Assembly: GCF_900090285.1 (NCBI RefSeq)
Contig: NZ_LT607754.1
Span: 2,790,001-2,854,000 of the forward strand
Source: Micromonospora inositola
Lineage (GTDB): Bacteria; Actinomycetota; Actinomycetes; Mycobacteriales; Micromonosporaceae
Length of the DNA stretch: 64,000 bases
Direction of reading: 5' to 3'
Shown here: in pieces, positions 34,082 to 42,934 of the stretch
Position numbering within the stretch: position 1 is the first letter of the stretch
Layout of the letters: each line of letters opens with the position of its first letter
Position numbers and translations under genes: made by a program
Notes under the pieces: generated by a model
Databases searched by the model: none
Seen by the model: only the letters and a program-made list of their open reading frames with translations
Told to the model about the DNA's origin: nothing

Positions 34082-35589
34082 GCTGCTCTCCAGAGTCGGA
34101 TCACCGCGTACGACCGCCAGGGGCGCCAGGGGTCGGCGTACGCGTCGAGGGTCTTCGGGTCGGTGGGCAGGCCGAGCGCGGCCGCGCCGCGGCGTACGGC
34201 GAGGTCGGTGGGGAGGAAGACGTCCGGGTCGCCGAGGGCCCGCATCGCCACGTAGCCGGCGGTCCACGGCCCGATCCCGGGCAGCGCCGTCAGCCGCCGT
34301 ACGGTCTTCTCCCGATCCCCACCCGGCTCCAGCTCGATCTCTCCCTCGGCGACGGCCCGCGCGAGCGCCCGGACCGTCTCCCGCCGCGCCCCCGGCATCC
34401 GAAACGCCCCGTCCGGCAGCCTCGCCACCTCTTCGGCGGTAACAAACCCCCGCAGCTCCCCCGCCCCGCCCTGCCGCTGTTGATCATGAAGTTGACGGGT
34501 GATCTGGAGATCGAACTCTCCGCCAACCTCATGATCAACGGGATCGGGGGTGGGGGTGGCGGCGGTGAGGAGGTGGGTGAGGGTGGTTCGGGCGGACTGG
34601 AGGGAGACCTGTTGGGTGGTGATGGCGCGGAGCGCCATCTCGAAGCCGTCGACGGCGCGGGGGAGGCGGACTCCCGGTTCGGCGGCGACGGCCTTTGCGA
34701 GGGCGGGGTCCTGGGCGAGGGTCTCGTCGATGGCGGTGGGGTCGGCGTCGAGGTCGAGCAGGCGGCGGCAGCGGGCGACCGCGGGGGCCAGGTCGCGCAT
34801 GTCGGCCAGGCGCAGGGTGGCGGACACGTGCCCGTCGGCGGGGGTCAGCGCGACCTCGCCGGCCCCGTGCGGCAGCCGCAACCCCCGGCGGTACGTCCCG
34901 TCGCGCACCTCCTCCACGCCGGGCAACGCCCGCACCGCGAGGAAGTCCAGCAGCGCCGCCGCGTGCATCGGCGGCCGGTACGCCAGCCGCAGCGTGATCG
35001 TGCCCGCCCCGCCGGTCGCGGGCCGGCCGCCCCGGCTGACCCGCAGCTCGGACGGGGCGGCCGCGTACACCTCCAGGACCGTGTCGTTGAACTGCCGGAC
35101 GCTGCCGAACCCGGCGGCGAACGCGATCTCGGCCATGCCCAGGCCGGTGGTCTCGATGAGGATCCGGGCGGTCTGCGCGCGCTGGGCGCGGGCCAGTGCG
35201 AGCGGTCCGGCGCCCAGTTCGGCGCGGAGCATCCGGTGCAGGTGGCGCTCGGTGTAGCCGAGCCGGGCCGCCAACCCCGGTACGCCGTCCCGGTCGACCA
35301 CCCCGTCGGCGATCAGCCGCATCGCCCGCCCGACCACGTCGGCCCGGACGTCCCACTGCGGGGAGCCGGGGGCGGCGTCGGGGCGGCAGCGGCGGCAGGC
35401 CCGCAGCCCGGCGCCCTGCGCGGCGGCGGCGGACGGGAAGAACCGGACGTTCTGCCGCTTCGGCGTCGTCGCCGGGCAGGACGGCCGGCAGTAGATCCCG
35501 GTCGAGGTCACGCCGGTGTAGAACCAGCCGTCGAACCGCTGGTCACGGCTGTCCACGGCTCGGTAGCACCGCTCGAAGTCCAACTCCAC
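34078..35589 (-). CDS. Ada-type regulator fused to AlkA DNA-3-methyladenine glycosylase
   Basis: The 503-residue protein has three parts. Residues 1-75 are the Ada zinc domain with Cys34, Cys38, Cys65 and Cys68 (GIYCRPSCPA, CRRC), which takes methyl groups from phosphotriesters. Residues 80-185 are an AraC helix-turn-helix domain. Residues 195-503 are AlkA with the HhH motif LPGIGPWTAGYVAMRAL and catalytic Asp462. It should sense alkylation, activate its operon and excise 3-methyladenine. Residues 351-371 are encoded by a palindromic repeat inserted in frame, in a loop of the glycosylase. GTG 35589 is chosen because homology-like sequence begins there. Confidence 0.92.
   Translation of the reverse strand: MELDFERCYRAVDSRDQRFDGWFYTGVTSTGIYCRPSCPATTPKRQNVRFFPSAAAAQGAGLRACRRCRPDAAPGSPQWDVRADVVGRAMRLIADGVVDRDGVPGLAARLGYTERHLHRMLRAELGAGPLALARAQRAQTARILIETTGLGMAEIAFAAGFGSVRQFNDTVLEVYAAAPSELRVSRGGRPATGGAGTITLRLAYRPPMHAAALLDFLAVRALPGVEEVRDGTYRRGLRLPHGAGEVALTPADGHVSATLRLADMRDLAPAVARCRRLLDLDADPTAIDETLAQDPALAKAVAAEPGVRLPRAVDGFEMALRAITTQQVSLQSARTTLTHLLTAATPTPDPVDHEVGGEFDLQITRQLHDQQRQGGAGELRGFVTAEEVARLPDGAFRMPGARRETVRALARAVAEGEIELEPGGDREKTVRRLTALPGIGPWTAGYVAMRALGDPDVFLPTDLAVRRGAAALGLPTDPKTLDAYADPWRPWRSYAVIRLWRAA
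34479..34539. repeat. Palindromic repeat element inserted in frame within ada-alkA
   Basis: 16-bp arms (GTTGATCATGAAGTTG at 34479-34494, complement at 34524-34539 with one mismatch) enclose a smaller inner inverted repeat GGAGA/TCTCC. The core TGATCATGAAGTT is shared with the intergenic element at 7310-7371. The 61-nt element encodes residues 351-371 without breaking the frame. Confidence 0.8.
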
Positions 35590-35689
35590 GCCACCGATAC
35601 TGCCTCGCTGGTCGGGGCGATGGCTGGCGGGATTCGGACCTGGCCGTGCGGGCGGCCGGCGGGGCCCGGCGCAGGGCGGCCTCCGCCCG

Positions 35690-35795
35690 GAAGATCGGCG
35701 TGCCGGTCCCCGGTGAGCAGGTACGCGACCCGCATCAGCGCCGGAGTGCGGCTCGCCACGAAGTCGGCCAGCCGGGCCCGTTCGTCCTCGTCCAC
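35690..35795 (-). pseudogene. Remnant of a SigE-family ECF sigma factor N-terminus
   Basis: From an ATG at 35795 the minus strand reads MDEDERARLADFVASRTPAL and then MRVAYLLTGDRHADL. This closely resembles the first 35 residues of actinobacterial SigE-family sigma factors (usually about 170 residues). After that the sigma-like sequence is lost and the frame runs into Pro/Gly-rich sequence and the start of ada-alkA. A weak continuation (FRAEAALRRAP) appears in another frame, consistent with a frameshift or deletion. No sigma-2, -3 or -4 region remains. Confidence 0.55.
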
Positions 35796-35936
35796 CCACC
35801 CTCCCCGTTCTCACTGTCGCAGTTACAGACGCCCCAGCTCAGGCCAGCTATCCCTGGCGCGGCAACGATTTCCGGTCCGAAAGTGTCGGTAGCGGGCGGT
35901 ACCGTCCCGCCACCAACTCAAGAAAAGGTGCGGGGG

Positions 35937-35969
35937 ATGGCGAGCGTGGCCGGGCGAGGTGCCCGCTGA
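35937..35969 (+). CDS. Ten-residue upstream reading frame coupled to the next gene
   Basis: ATG at 35937, preceded by an AAAAGG box, opens a 10-residue frame (MASVAGRGAR). Its stop overlaps the next gene's start by one base (TGATG). It could couple translation of the 154-residue gene or act as a leader. Evidence is positional only. Confidence 0.3.
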   Translation: MASVAGRGAR

Positions 35970-36433
35970 TGCGGTCCGGACGGGTCCGGCTGGACCGCGC
36001 GGTGGTGCAGGGCTTCTACGACCGGATGCGGGTGGTGGCGCCGGCAGCCTACGGCGCGATCGAGCGGGACCGGGCCGACGACCCGGGGCGGGCCTTTCCG
36101 GAGACCGCCTGTGGCCGGCTCGCCGGTTCGCTGGATGTGGCCGGGCTGCGCGCGCTGGGCATGTGGGCGCACCACTGGTGTGTGCGCTTCTACGACGACG
36201 ACACCCGGGTGGGTCTGCGGCTGGTTCGGGAGATCGCCGGCCGGGCCGGACTGGGCTGGACCGTCGACGAGGTGCGCTGGATGCTCGACGAGTCGTACGC
36301 GGCCGGCCCGGCCGCCGCGCACCGGTTCGTGCTGCCGCGTGCCGCGGCGGCGGAGTTGTCGCCCGGCGCGCTGCCCGAGTGGGTGGACCGCGATGGCCGG
36401 CCCCCCGGCTGGCGGCGCCTGCTCGCCGGCTGA
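35969..36433 (+). CDS. Conserved-looking protein of unknown function
   Basis: The 154-residue protein has no motif I recognise. It looks globular and helical, with many charged residues and a Trp/His-rich centre (MWAHHWCVRFYDDDTRVGL), and ends WVDRDGRPPGWRRLLAG. Codon bias supports coding. No signal peptide or membrane segment is present. Its last 244 nt are antisense to the open 3' end of the convergent EamA gene. The only Shine-Dalgarno nearby serves the 10-codon upstream frame. Confidence 0.6.
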   Translation: MRSGRVRLDRAVVQGFYDRMRVVAPAAYGAIERDRADDPGRAFPETACGRLAGSLDVAGLRALGMWAHHWCVRFYDDDTRVGLRLVREIAGRAGLGWTVDEVRWMLDESYAAGPAAAHRFVLPRAAAAELSPGALPEWVDRDGRPPGWRRLLAG

Positions 36434-37281
36434 CCGGGCAATTGGCCGACCACCATCGCCGCGACCGCCACGGCGAAGCCGGCGAGCTGCACCGGGCCGA
36501 GCGCCTGGTCGAGCACCAGCCAACCGAGTGCGGCGGCGGTCAGCGGGCTGAGCGCGCCCAGCACCGACACCCGGGTCACCGGCAGCAGCGCGACCCCCCG
36601 GAACCAGAGCGCGTACGCCCCGGCGGTGCCGACCAGCCCGAGCCAGGCGTACCCGAGCAGGGCGGGCCGGTCCGGTGCGGCTGGCGCGCCCTCAACGGCG
36701 GCGGCCAGCGGCACGATCATCAGGCCGCCCGCGACGAGCTGCCAGCTCGTGGCCGCGAGGGTGCCGACCCCGGCGGGCCGGCCCCAGCGCCGGGTGAGCA
36801 CCAGCCCGGCGGCCATGGCGGCGGTGGCGGCGAGGCCGGCCGTGATGCCGAGCGGGTCCAGCGCCGCCCCCGGTCGCAGTACCACCAGGGTCACGCCCAG
36901 CGGCGCGGCCAGCGCGGCGAGCAGCGCCGGCCGGCCGGGCCGGGTGCCGAGGGCGACCACGCCGAGCGCGGCGACCAGCAGCGGTTGGGCGGCGCCGAGC
37001 ACGGCGGCGGTCCCGCCGGGCAGCCGGTACGCGGCGAGGAAGAGCAGCGGGAAGAAGGCGCCGATGTTGAGCGCGCCGAGCAGGGCCGAGCGCCACCACC
37101 AGACGCCGCGCGGTCGACGGCGGGTGAGCGCGAGCAGCAGCAGCCCGGCCGGCAGCGCCCGGAGCGCGCCGCACCAGAGCGGCCGGTCGGCGGGGAGCAG
37201 CTCGGTGGTGACCAGGTAGGTGGTGCCCCAGGCTGTCGGTGCGGCGGCGGTCAGCGCGGCGTCGGTCCAGCGTCGGTTCAT
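36190..37281 (-). CDS. EamA/DMT-family transporter
   Basis: The protein has ten predicted membrane helices in two EamA repeats across residues 8-280, for example TAAAPTAWGTTYLVTTELLP at the start and LGALSPLTAAALGWLVLDQALG in the second repeat. This is the drug/metabolite exporter fold; the substrate is unknown. The frame runs to 363 residues, but the membrane domain ends near residue 282. The last 80 residues are Ser/Arg/Pro-rich and antisense to the 154-residue gene, so the true protein may end with a non-functional tail. The divergent MarR regulator 73 nt away likely controls it. Confidence 0.85.
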   Translation of the reverse strand: MNRRWTDAALTAAAPTAWGTTYLVTTELLPADRPLWCGALRALPAGLLLLALTRRRPRGVWWWRSALLGALNIGAFFPLLFLAAYRLPGGTAAVLGAAQPLLVAALGVVALGTRPGRPALLAALAAPLGVTLVVLRPGAALDPLGITAGLAATAAMAAGLVLTRRWGRPAGVGTLAATSWQLVAGGLMIVPLAAAVEGAPAAPDRPALLGYAWLGLVGTAGAYALWFRGVALLPVTRVSVLGALSPLTAAALGWLVLDQALGPVQLAGFAVAVAAMVVGQLPGQPASRRRQPGGRPSRSTHSGSAPGDNSAAAARGSTNRCAAAGPAAYDSSSIQRTSSTVQPSPARPAISRTSRRPTRVSSS

Positions 37282-37354
37282 GGCGCGTCCTTACCTTGTC
37301 GTTAAGTATCTCAGAGCTAAGCTAACCAGTGTCGAGTGAAAGGGGAAGGGCGAG

Positions 37355-37873
37355 ATGCGGCACAATCCCGGAGTGGCAGCAGCGGACGAGGTCGACGTGA
37401 TCGTCGAGCAGTGGCGTCGGGAACGGGCCGGGATGCGGCCCGAGCCGATGGCCGTCTTCGGCCGGATCTACCGGCTGGCCCGGCTGGTCGGCGACCGCCA
37501 GGAGAAGGTGTACGCCGACTGGGGTATCGGCCGCGGTGAGTTCGACGTGCTCGCCGCCCTGCGCCGTTCCGGCGAGCCGTACACGCTCGCACCGAAGGCG
37601 CTCGCCGCCGGCCTGATGCTCACCTCCGGCGGGATGACCGGCCGGCTGGACCGGCTGGAGCGGGCCGGCCTGGTCCGGCGTACGCCCGAGCCGGCCGACC
37701 GGCGCGGGCTGCGGGTCACCCTCACCGAATCCGGCCGGCGGGTGGTCGAGGAGTCGGTCGAGGCCGGGCTGGCCGTGCAGCGGCGGATCCTCGACGCGCT
37801 GCCGCCCGAGGAGCAGGCGCGCCTGGCCGACCTGCTGCGTACGCTGCTCGCCGCCGCCGAGGCGGAGGCCTGA
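37355..37873 (+). CDS. MarR-family transcriptional regulator
   Basis: The 172-residue protein has the MarR winged helix: IGRGEFDVLAALRRSGEPYT, then MLTSGGMTGRLDRLERAGLV and wing RTPEPADRRGLRVTLTESG. The flanking helices form the dimer interface. It is divergent from the EamA transporter, and the 73-nt gap holds an AT-richer stretch with repeated TTAAG/CTAAG-like half-sites (about 37302-37322). Repression of both genes with release by the exported compound is the likely scheme. ATG 37355 has a purine-rich GGGGAAGGG box. Confidence 0.9.
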   Translation: MRHNPGVAAADEVDVIVEQWRRERAGMRPEPMAVFGRIYRLARLVGDRQEKVYADWGIGRGEFDVLAALRRSGEPYTLAPKALAAGLMLTSGGMTGRLDRLERAGLVRRTPEPADRRGLRVTLTESGRRVVEESVEAGLAVQRRILDALPPEEQARLADLLRTLLAAAEAEA

Positions 37874-37973
37874 GCGGTCGCAGGGCGGCGGGGAACGGAG
37901 GGCGGGGCTGCGCCCGCCGACGCTCGTGTCGGAGGATGATCGTGACCGCCAGCCACCGACCGGGAGGACGACC

Positions 37974-38708
37974 GTGCCCGCCAGCGAACCGACCATCGTC
38001 GCCACCAGCATGGGCTTCTCCAGCCGGTGGCGCGGCCCGTACGACGCGCAGCCCGGCCCGGTCTTCGACCTGATGGCCGAGCTGGCGCAGGCCGGTGACG
38101 CGCCCCGGATCTGCTACCTCAACCAGGCGGTCGGTGACCAGCCGACCTCGTTCACCCTGTTCTACGGCGCCTTCGCCGGGACCCGGTTCCGTCCGTCCCA
38201 CCTGGCCCTCTTCCCGATGCCCAACGTCGAGGACGTGCGAGCCCACCTGCTCGCCCAGGACGTCATCTGGGTGGGCGGCGGCAGCGTGGCCAACCTCTGC
38301 GCGGTCTGGCGGGTGCACGGCCTCGACGAGATCCTGCACGAGTGCTGGCAGGCCGGCGTGGTGCTGGGCGGGGTCTCCGCCGGGTCGATCTGCTGGCACC
38401 TCGGCGGCGCCACCGACAGCTTCGGCCCGACCCTGCGGTCCTTCACCGACGGGCTGGGCTGGCTGCCGTACGGCAACGGGGTGCACTACGACGGCGAGGA
38501 GCAGCGCCGGCCGCTGATGCACAAGCTGGTCGGCGACGGCACGCTGCCGGTGAGCCACTGCACCGACGACGGGGTGGGGCTGGTCTACCGGGGCACCCGC
38601 CTGGTCGAGGCGGTCGCCGACTGCGAGGGCGTCGCGGCGTACGAGGTGAGCCGGGCCGAGGACGGCAGCGTCCGGGAGACCCGGATCGAGCCCCGGCTGC
38701 TCGCCTAG
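37974..38708 (+). CDS. Peptidase E-like serine peptidase (family S51)
   Basis: The 244-residue protein has the S51 fold signature: VIWVGGGSVANLCAVWRVHG, then the nucleophile elbow GGVSAGSICW with Ser135, followed by LGWLPYGNGVHYDGEEQRRP. Family members cleave Asp-X dipeptides or process short peptides in the cytoplasm. The start is GTG 37974, with GGGAGG 6 nt upstream; an in-frame GTG at 37926 is possible. Its stop overlaps the stop of the convergent small gene by 4 nt. Confidence 0.88.
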   Translation: MPASEPTIVATSMGFSSRWRGPYDAQPGPVFDLMAELAQAGDAPRICYLNQAVGDQPTSFTLFYGAFAGTRFRPSHLALFPMPNVEDVRAHLLAQDVIWVGGGSVANLCAVWRVHGLDEILHECWQAGVVLGGVSAGSICWHLGGATDSFGPTLRSFTDGLGWLPYGNGVHYDGEEQRRPLMHKLVGDGTLPVSHCTDDGVGLVYRGTRLVEAVADCEGVAAYEVSRAEDGSVRETRIEPRLLA

Positions 38709-38938
38709 ACCCGGTCCTCGAAGGCCGCGCAGACGGTCGCCCGGACCTGCGGACCCTCGATCGCCCGGAGCAGCTCCCGGGCCAGCGCGATCTGGTGGTC
38801 CTCGTCCACCGTCCGGTCCATCGGGGTCAGCTCGACCCGCCACCGGAAGTAGAGGTAGTCGTCCTCGTCGGTCGCGGCCAGCCGCGGGTCGGCTCCCTCG
38901 TTGGGGTTGATCTCCAGCAGGTTGCCCCGGACGTCCAC
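38705..38938 (-). CDS. Small protein of unknown function, start unclear
   Basis: The frame is clearly protein-like (VDVRGNLLEINPNEGADPR, EDDYLYFRWRVELTPMDRT, ending in CAAFEDRV), acidic and without a recognised domain. The listed GTG at 38938 gives 77 residues. Protein-like sequence continues upstream (RIRTRLPDAVPYRRDS) with no ATG, GTG or TTG there. The best-placed ribosome site (GGGGAGG) precedes an ATC codon at 38983. Either a rare start is used, the GTG is right, or the original start has been lost. It is convergent with the peptidase E gene. Confidence 0.5.
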   Translation of the reverse strand: MDVRGNLLEINPNEGADPRLAATDEDDYLYFRWRVELTPMDRTVDEDHQIALARELLRAIEGPQVRATVCAAFEDRV

Positions 38939-39132
38939 CGAGTCACGCCGGTAGGGGACCGCGTCGGGCAGCCGGGTGCGGATCCGCCTCCCCGCGGGCC
39001 TACGGCACCGAAGAGGGTAGCAACGCGGTGCCACCTGCCGGTGACCGTCGTTGACAGCGCGTGGTGGGCCGGGGACGGGCGGTCGGCGCACCTCTCCGGA
39101 CGCCGGCCGGCAGGGCCAGGTCGGGGGCCGCG

Positions 39133-39146
39133 TAGACTGGCGGCCC
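39133..39146 (+). promoter_or_regulatory. -10 element of leaderless ychF
   Basis: TAGACT (39133-39138) is followed by 8 nt and the ychF GTG. No Shine-Dalgarno is seen, so the transcript is probably leaderless. Confidence 0.45.
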
Positions 39147-40232
<1,086 letters not shown>

Positions 40233-40450
40233 ATCCGCCGCCCGTGGTCAAGGTGCTCGGGTCGATCAGGGTGAGCTGGCAGCGTGGTGGCGAGCAGGCA
40301 GCAGGTCGGCGGGACGGTAAGTACGGCACTCAGGCTCGGAGCTCGAAACGCAGAGCGTCAGTAGGCATGCCGCCAGCCGCTGATTGGCTCTCGACCTGGA
40401 ACGGCGCGCAGGGAGACTGGACATCTGATGCCGTACTTGAAGGAGTTGTG

Positions 40451-41059
40451 ATGCAGGTAGCCGTGGTCACCTTCGACGGGTTCAACGAGCTCGACAGCTT
40501 CATCGCTTCCGCGCTGATCAACCGGTGCCGTAAGGACGGCTTGGAGGCCTTCATTACGACGCCGACGCCGGTGGTCACGTCGATGAACGGCGTCGAGGTG
40601 ACCGGGCAGCGCCCGATGGAGTTCGTGACCGAGGCCAGCGTCGTGCTGATCGGTAGCGGAGTGAAAGCACGCGACGTGGCCGCCGACGACCGGCTGCTCT
40701 CTATGTTGCCGCTCGACCCTTCGCGACAGCTGATCGGTTCGCAGTGCTCCGGCGCGCTGGTGCTCGCCCGGCTCGGGTTGCTGGATGGCATGCCAGCTTG
40801 CACGGACATGAAGAGCCGGCCCTTTGTCGAAGCCTGCGACGTCACCGTGCTGGACGCGCCGTTCTACGCCGAGGGGAACATCGCTACGGCGGGCGGTTGC
40901 CTGGCGTCCCAGTATCTCGCCACGTGGGTGATCACCCGAATGCTCGGGGAGAACGCCGCGCGCGACGTCATCGGCTACGTGGCTCCGGTCGGCGAAAACC
41001 AGGAGACTGTCGAGCGCGCCATGCGTGCCGTCCACGCGGGCGAGCTTGCACTGCGCTGA
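40451..41059 (+). CDS. DJ-1/PfpI family protein
   Basis: The 202-residue protein has the class I glutamine-amidotransferase-like fold of DJ-1/ThiJ/PfpI: VAVVTFDGFNELDSF at the start, then the nucleophile elbow IGSQCSGALVLARLG with Cys99. Members include chaperone or glyoxalase-like enzymes and isonitrile hydratases; the exact role is open. ATG 40451 has AAGGAG upstream. Its codons are less GC-extreme than those of the neighbours, and it sits alone after a 218-nt gap without other genes, which suggests acquisition. Confidence 0.85.
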   Translation: MQVAVVTFDGFNELDSFIASALINRCRKDGLEAFITTPTPVVTSMNGVEVTGQRPMEFVTEASVVLIGSGVKARDVAADDRLLSMLPLDPSRQLIGSQCSGALVLARLGLLDGMPACTDMKSRPFVEACDVTVLDAPFYAEGNIATAGGCLASQYLATWVITRMLGENAARDVIGYVAPVGENQETVERAMRAVHAGELALR

Positions 41060-41136
41060 CGCCCCGCGATCAGCCGTTTGGGGCCGCCTACAGTTATGGC
41101 GACGACTCCTGAGAGCCTCGTCTGGGCAGGCGCCTG

Positions 41137-41547
41137 CTACGCCTCGCGCCCCGTCGACTCGAGGACGTGCTTGAGCCGGGTGAGGTCGGCCGCCACCAGC
41201 TGAGCGTCGCGGGCGAAGTCCTCGTCGCTCATGCCGGGCAGCCGGCGCAGCGTGAACACCACCTCGCAGGCGCTCCCGTCCCGGATCACGCGCATCGGGT
41301 TGTAGACGGTCTCCCCGGAGGGCAGCGTCACGTCGTGGTCGAGGACGCCAAACTCGTTACGCGGGACGAAGGCGAAGCCGACCCGTCCCGTCGTCGTCTC
41401 GACGTACCACTGTCCGTCCACGTTCTCCACCGAGGACCCGAGACCCGGCGCCCACCGAGGTAGATTCGCCGGGTTCGACGCGTACTCGTACACCTCGGTG
41501 GCCGGCCGGTCGATCCGCTCGGACAGCTGCCTGGATTCCGACGCCAC
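41137..41547 (-). CDS. SRPBCC/polyketide cyclase-like protein
   Basis: The 136-residue protein has the START/SRPBCC beginning SERIDRPATEVYEYASNPAN then LPRWAPGL, a beta-rich middle and a C-terminal helix (ARDAQLVAADLTRLKHVLES). Such proteins bind hydrophobic ligands in a deep cavity. No catalytic residues can be assigned. It reads from a GTG and has no clear operon partner; a GNAT gene lies 70 nt upstream on the same strand. Confidence 0.8.
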   Translation of the reverse strand: MASESRQLSERIDRPATEVYEYASNPANLPRWAPGLGSSVENVDGQWYVETTTGRVGFAFVPRNEFGVLDHDVTLPSGETVYNPMRVIRDGSACEVVFTLRRLPGMSDEDFARDAQLVAADLTRLKHVLESTGREA

Positions 41548-41617
41548 CCCCGGATCATGCCACCGGCGGCCCGCTGGTGGGAGGCATCGACCGGCGACCG
41601 ACGTGGTGGCGGCGGGA

Positions 41618-42283
41618 TCACTCCGCGAGTTTCGTCGTGTCGCGCGCGCCCTGGAAGTTGATCCGCATCACCACGCGCCGCGGGGTCGGCCGGGTCACCT
41701 CGGTGAATCCGGCGTCGGCGAAGATGTTGCGGCTGCCGACGTAGAGCTCGCCCCAGGTGACCACCTTGCCCGGCTGCATGATCATGGGGTAGCCCTCGAC
41801 GGCTCGGGCACCGCGCTCCCGGGCGAAGTCGACGGCCGCGGCGGCGAGCGCGCCGCTGACGCCCCGGCGCCGGAAGCCCACCCGGGTGACGAAGCAGGTC
41901 ACGGCCCAGACGCCGGCGTCTGCCGGGTCCTCGCCGCGGCCCGACCACACGACGCGGCTGCCCAGCAGGTGCACGTAGACGGCGCGCGGCTGGACCGCGC
42001 ACCAGCCGGCGGGCTCCCCGTCGAGGTAGGCGACCAGGCCGCTCGTAGTACGGGCCCGGGGTTGGCCGCACCGGGTCTCCTCGCGTAGCCGCCGGGTGCG
42101 TTCCTCGACGGACTGCGACCGCCACTCGGCGGGCGTGGACTGGAACCACTGGCACTGGCACTCGGCCGCGTTGCCGCGCGTGCCGAAGACGGCCTGCAGG
42201 TCCTCCCAGCTCGCCTTGTTGGCGGGCAGGACGGAGATAGAGGCGTCCTTGGCCTTCCCGGTCGTGTCCGCCATCGTCGCCAC
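41618..42283 (-). CDS. GNAT-family N-acetyltransferase
   Basis: The 221-residue protein has the GNAT core: GLVAYLDGEPAGWCAV, then VTCFVTRVGFRRRGVSGALA, which is the acetyl-CoA pyrophosphate loop (R/Q-x-x-G-x-G/A pattern), followed by a helix and ADAGFTEV near the C-terminus. The substrate is unknown. Start GTG 42283 has GGAGGGA about 5 nt upstream. The 176 nt upstream of it, to the GntR gene, show no supported gene. Confidence 0.85.
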   Translation of the reverse strand: MATMADTTGKAKDASISVLPANKASWEDLQAVFGTRGNAAECQCQWFQSTPAEWRSQSVEERTRRLREETRCGQPRARTTSGLVAYLDGEPAGWCAVQPRAVYVHLLGSRVVWSGRGEDPADAGVWAVTCFVTRVGFRRRGVSGALAAAAVDFARERGARAVEGYPMIMQPGKVVTWGELYVGSRNIFADAGFTEVTRPTPRRVVMRINFQGARDTTKLAE

Positions 42284-42459
42284 ACCGTCCCTCCGGATTC
42301 GGCCGAGCCCTCGCGTCCGGCACGACGAAGAGGTTGCCCACCAGGTGCGCGGACGTCAACAAGACCGCCCGTGACTCCTATTGCATCGAAGCGGATGTCG
42401 GGATCGTCGGACTGGACCAGGCACATCATTCTCGGCGAATCGACCGCCCTCGTGCGGGT

Positions 42460-42870
42460 TCATGCGGGGCGGGTCAGCTCGACCTCGTCGCCCGGCAGGA
42501 CCTCGATGGTGCCCTTGGGGTCGCGGATCTCCAGGACCGGCACACCCTCGTCGAGCTGCATCGACCGGCGTTCGCCGCCGCTCGGCATCCGCGCGATGAC
42601 CGATGCCCCCGGCGGCAACTCGACCTGCCGCCGCTGCGGAGTCTCCCGGACGTGGCTGCCGTGTCCTCGCACGGTGTTGACCAGCCCCTCGGAGCGCAGA
42701 AGTGAGATTGCCATCCGCACGGCCTCACGGCCGATCCCGTACTCCTGAGTCAGCCGGGCCTCGCTGGGCAAAGCCGACCCGGGCGTCAGCTCTCCTGCCT
42801 CGATCTGCTCGCGGAGGAGGTCGGCAAGCTGCACGTAGACCGGTGTGTGCGACCGCGGATCGATGGCCAT
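42460..42870 (-). CDS. Short GntR-family regulator
   Basis: The 136-residue protein has a typical GntR winged helix (YVQLADLLREQIEAGELTPG, LPSEARLTQEYGIGREAVRM, then LVNTVRGHGSHV). The C-terminal part is only about 65 residues, with no FCD or UTRA domain. It reads ASVIARMPSGGERRSMQLDE and ends in ELTRPA, which looks like a small beta domain. ATG 42870 is chosen (MAIDPRSHTPVYVQL); the frame extends five codons upstream. Its 239-nt upstream region is shared with the divergent DivIVA-domain gene. Confidence 0.85.
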   Translation of the reverse strand: MAIDPRSHTPVYVQLADLLREQIEAGELTPGSALPSEARLTQEYGIGREAVRMAISLLRSEGLVNTVRGHGSHVRETPQRRQVELPPGASVIARMPSGGERRSMQLDEGVPVLEIRDPKGTIEVLPGDEVELTRPA

Positions 42871-42905
42871 GACACATAGCCTCATTCCCCCGTGCGCAGG
42901 TGTGG

Positions 42906-42934
42906 TTGTGCCCCTGAGCCCCTGACCGTATAGT
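42906..42934 (+). promoter_or_regulatory. Probable promoter in the GntR/DivIVA divergent region
   Basis: TTGTGC (42906-42911), a 17-nt spacer and TATAGT (42929-42934) form a good promoter pointing toward the DivIVA-domain gene, about 170 nt upstream of its ATG. The long leader holds an in-frame GTG at 42939, which would give a longer but less protein-like N-terminus. Confidence 0.45.

Noticed and set aside
40928..40943. Second occurrence of GGGTGATCACCCGAA as in the purN palindrome
   Set aside because: It lies inside the DJ-1 coding sequence and encodes normal residues; a shared regulator site is not supported.
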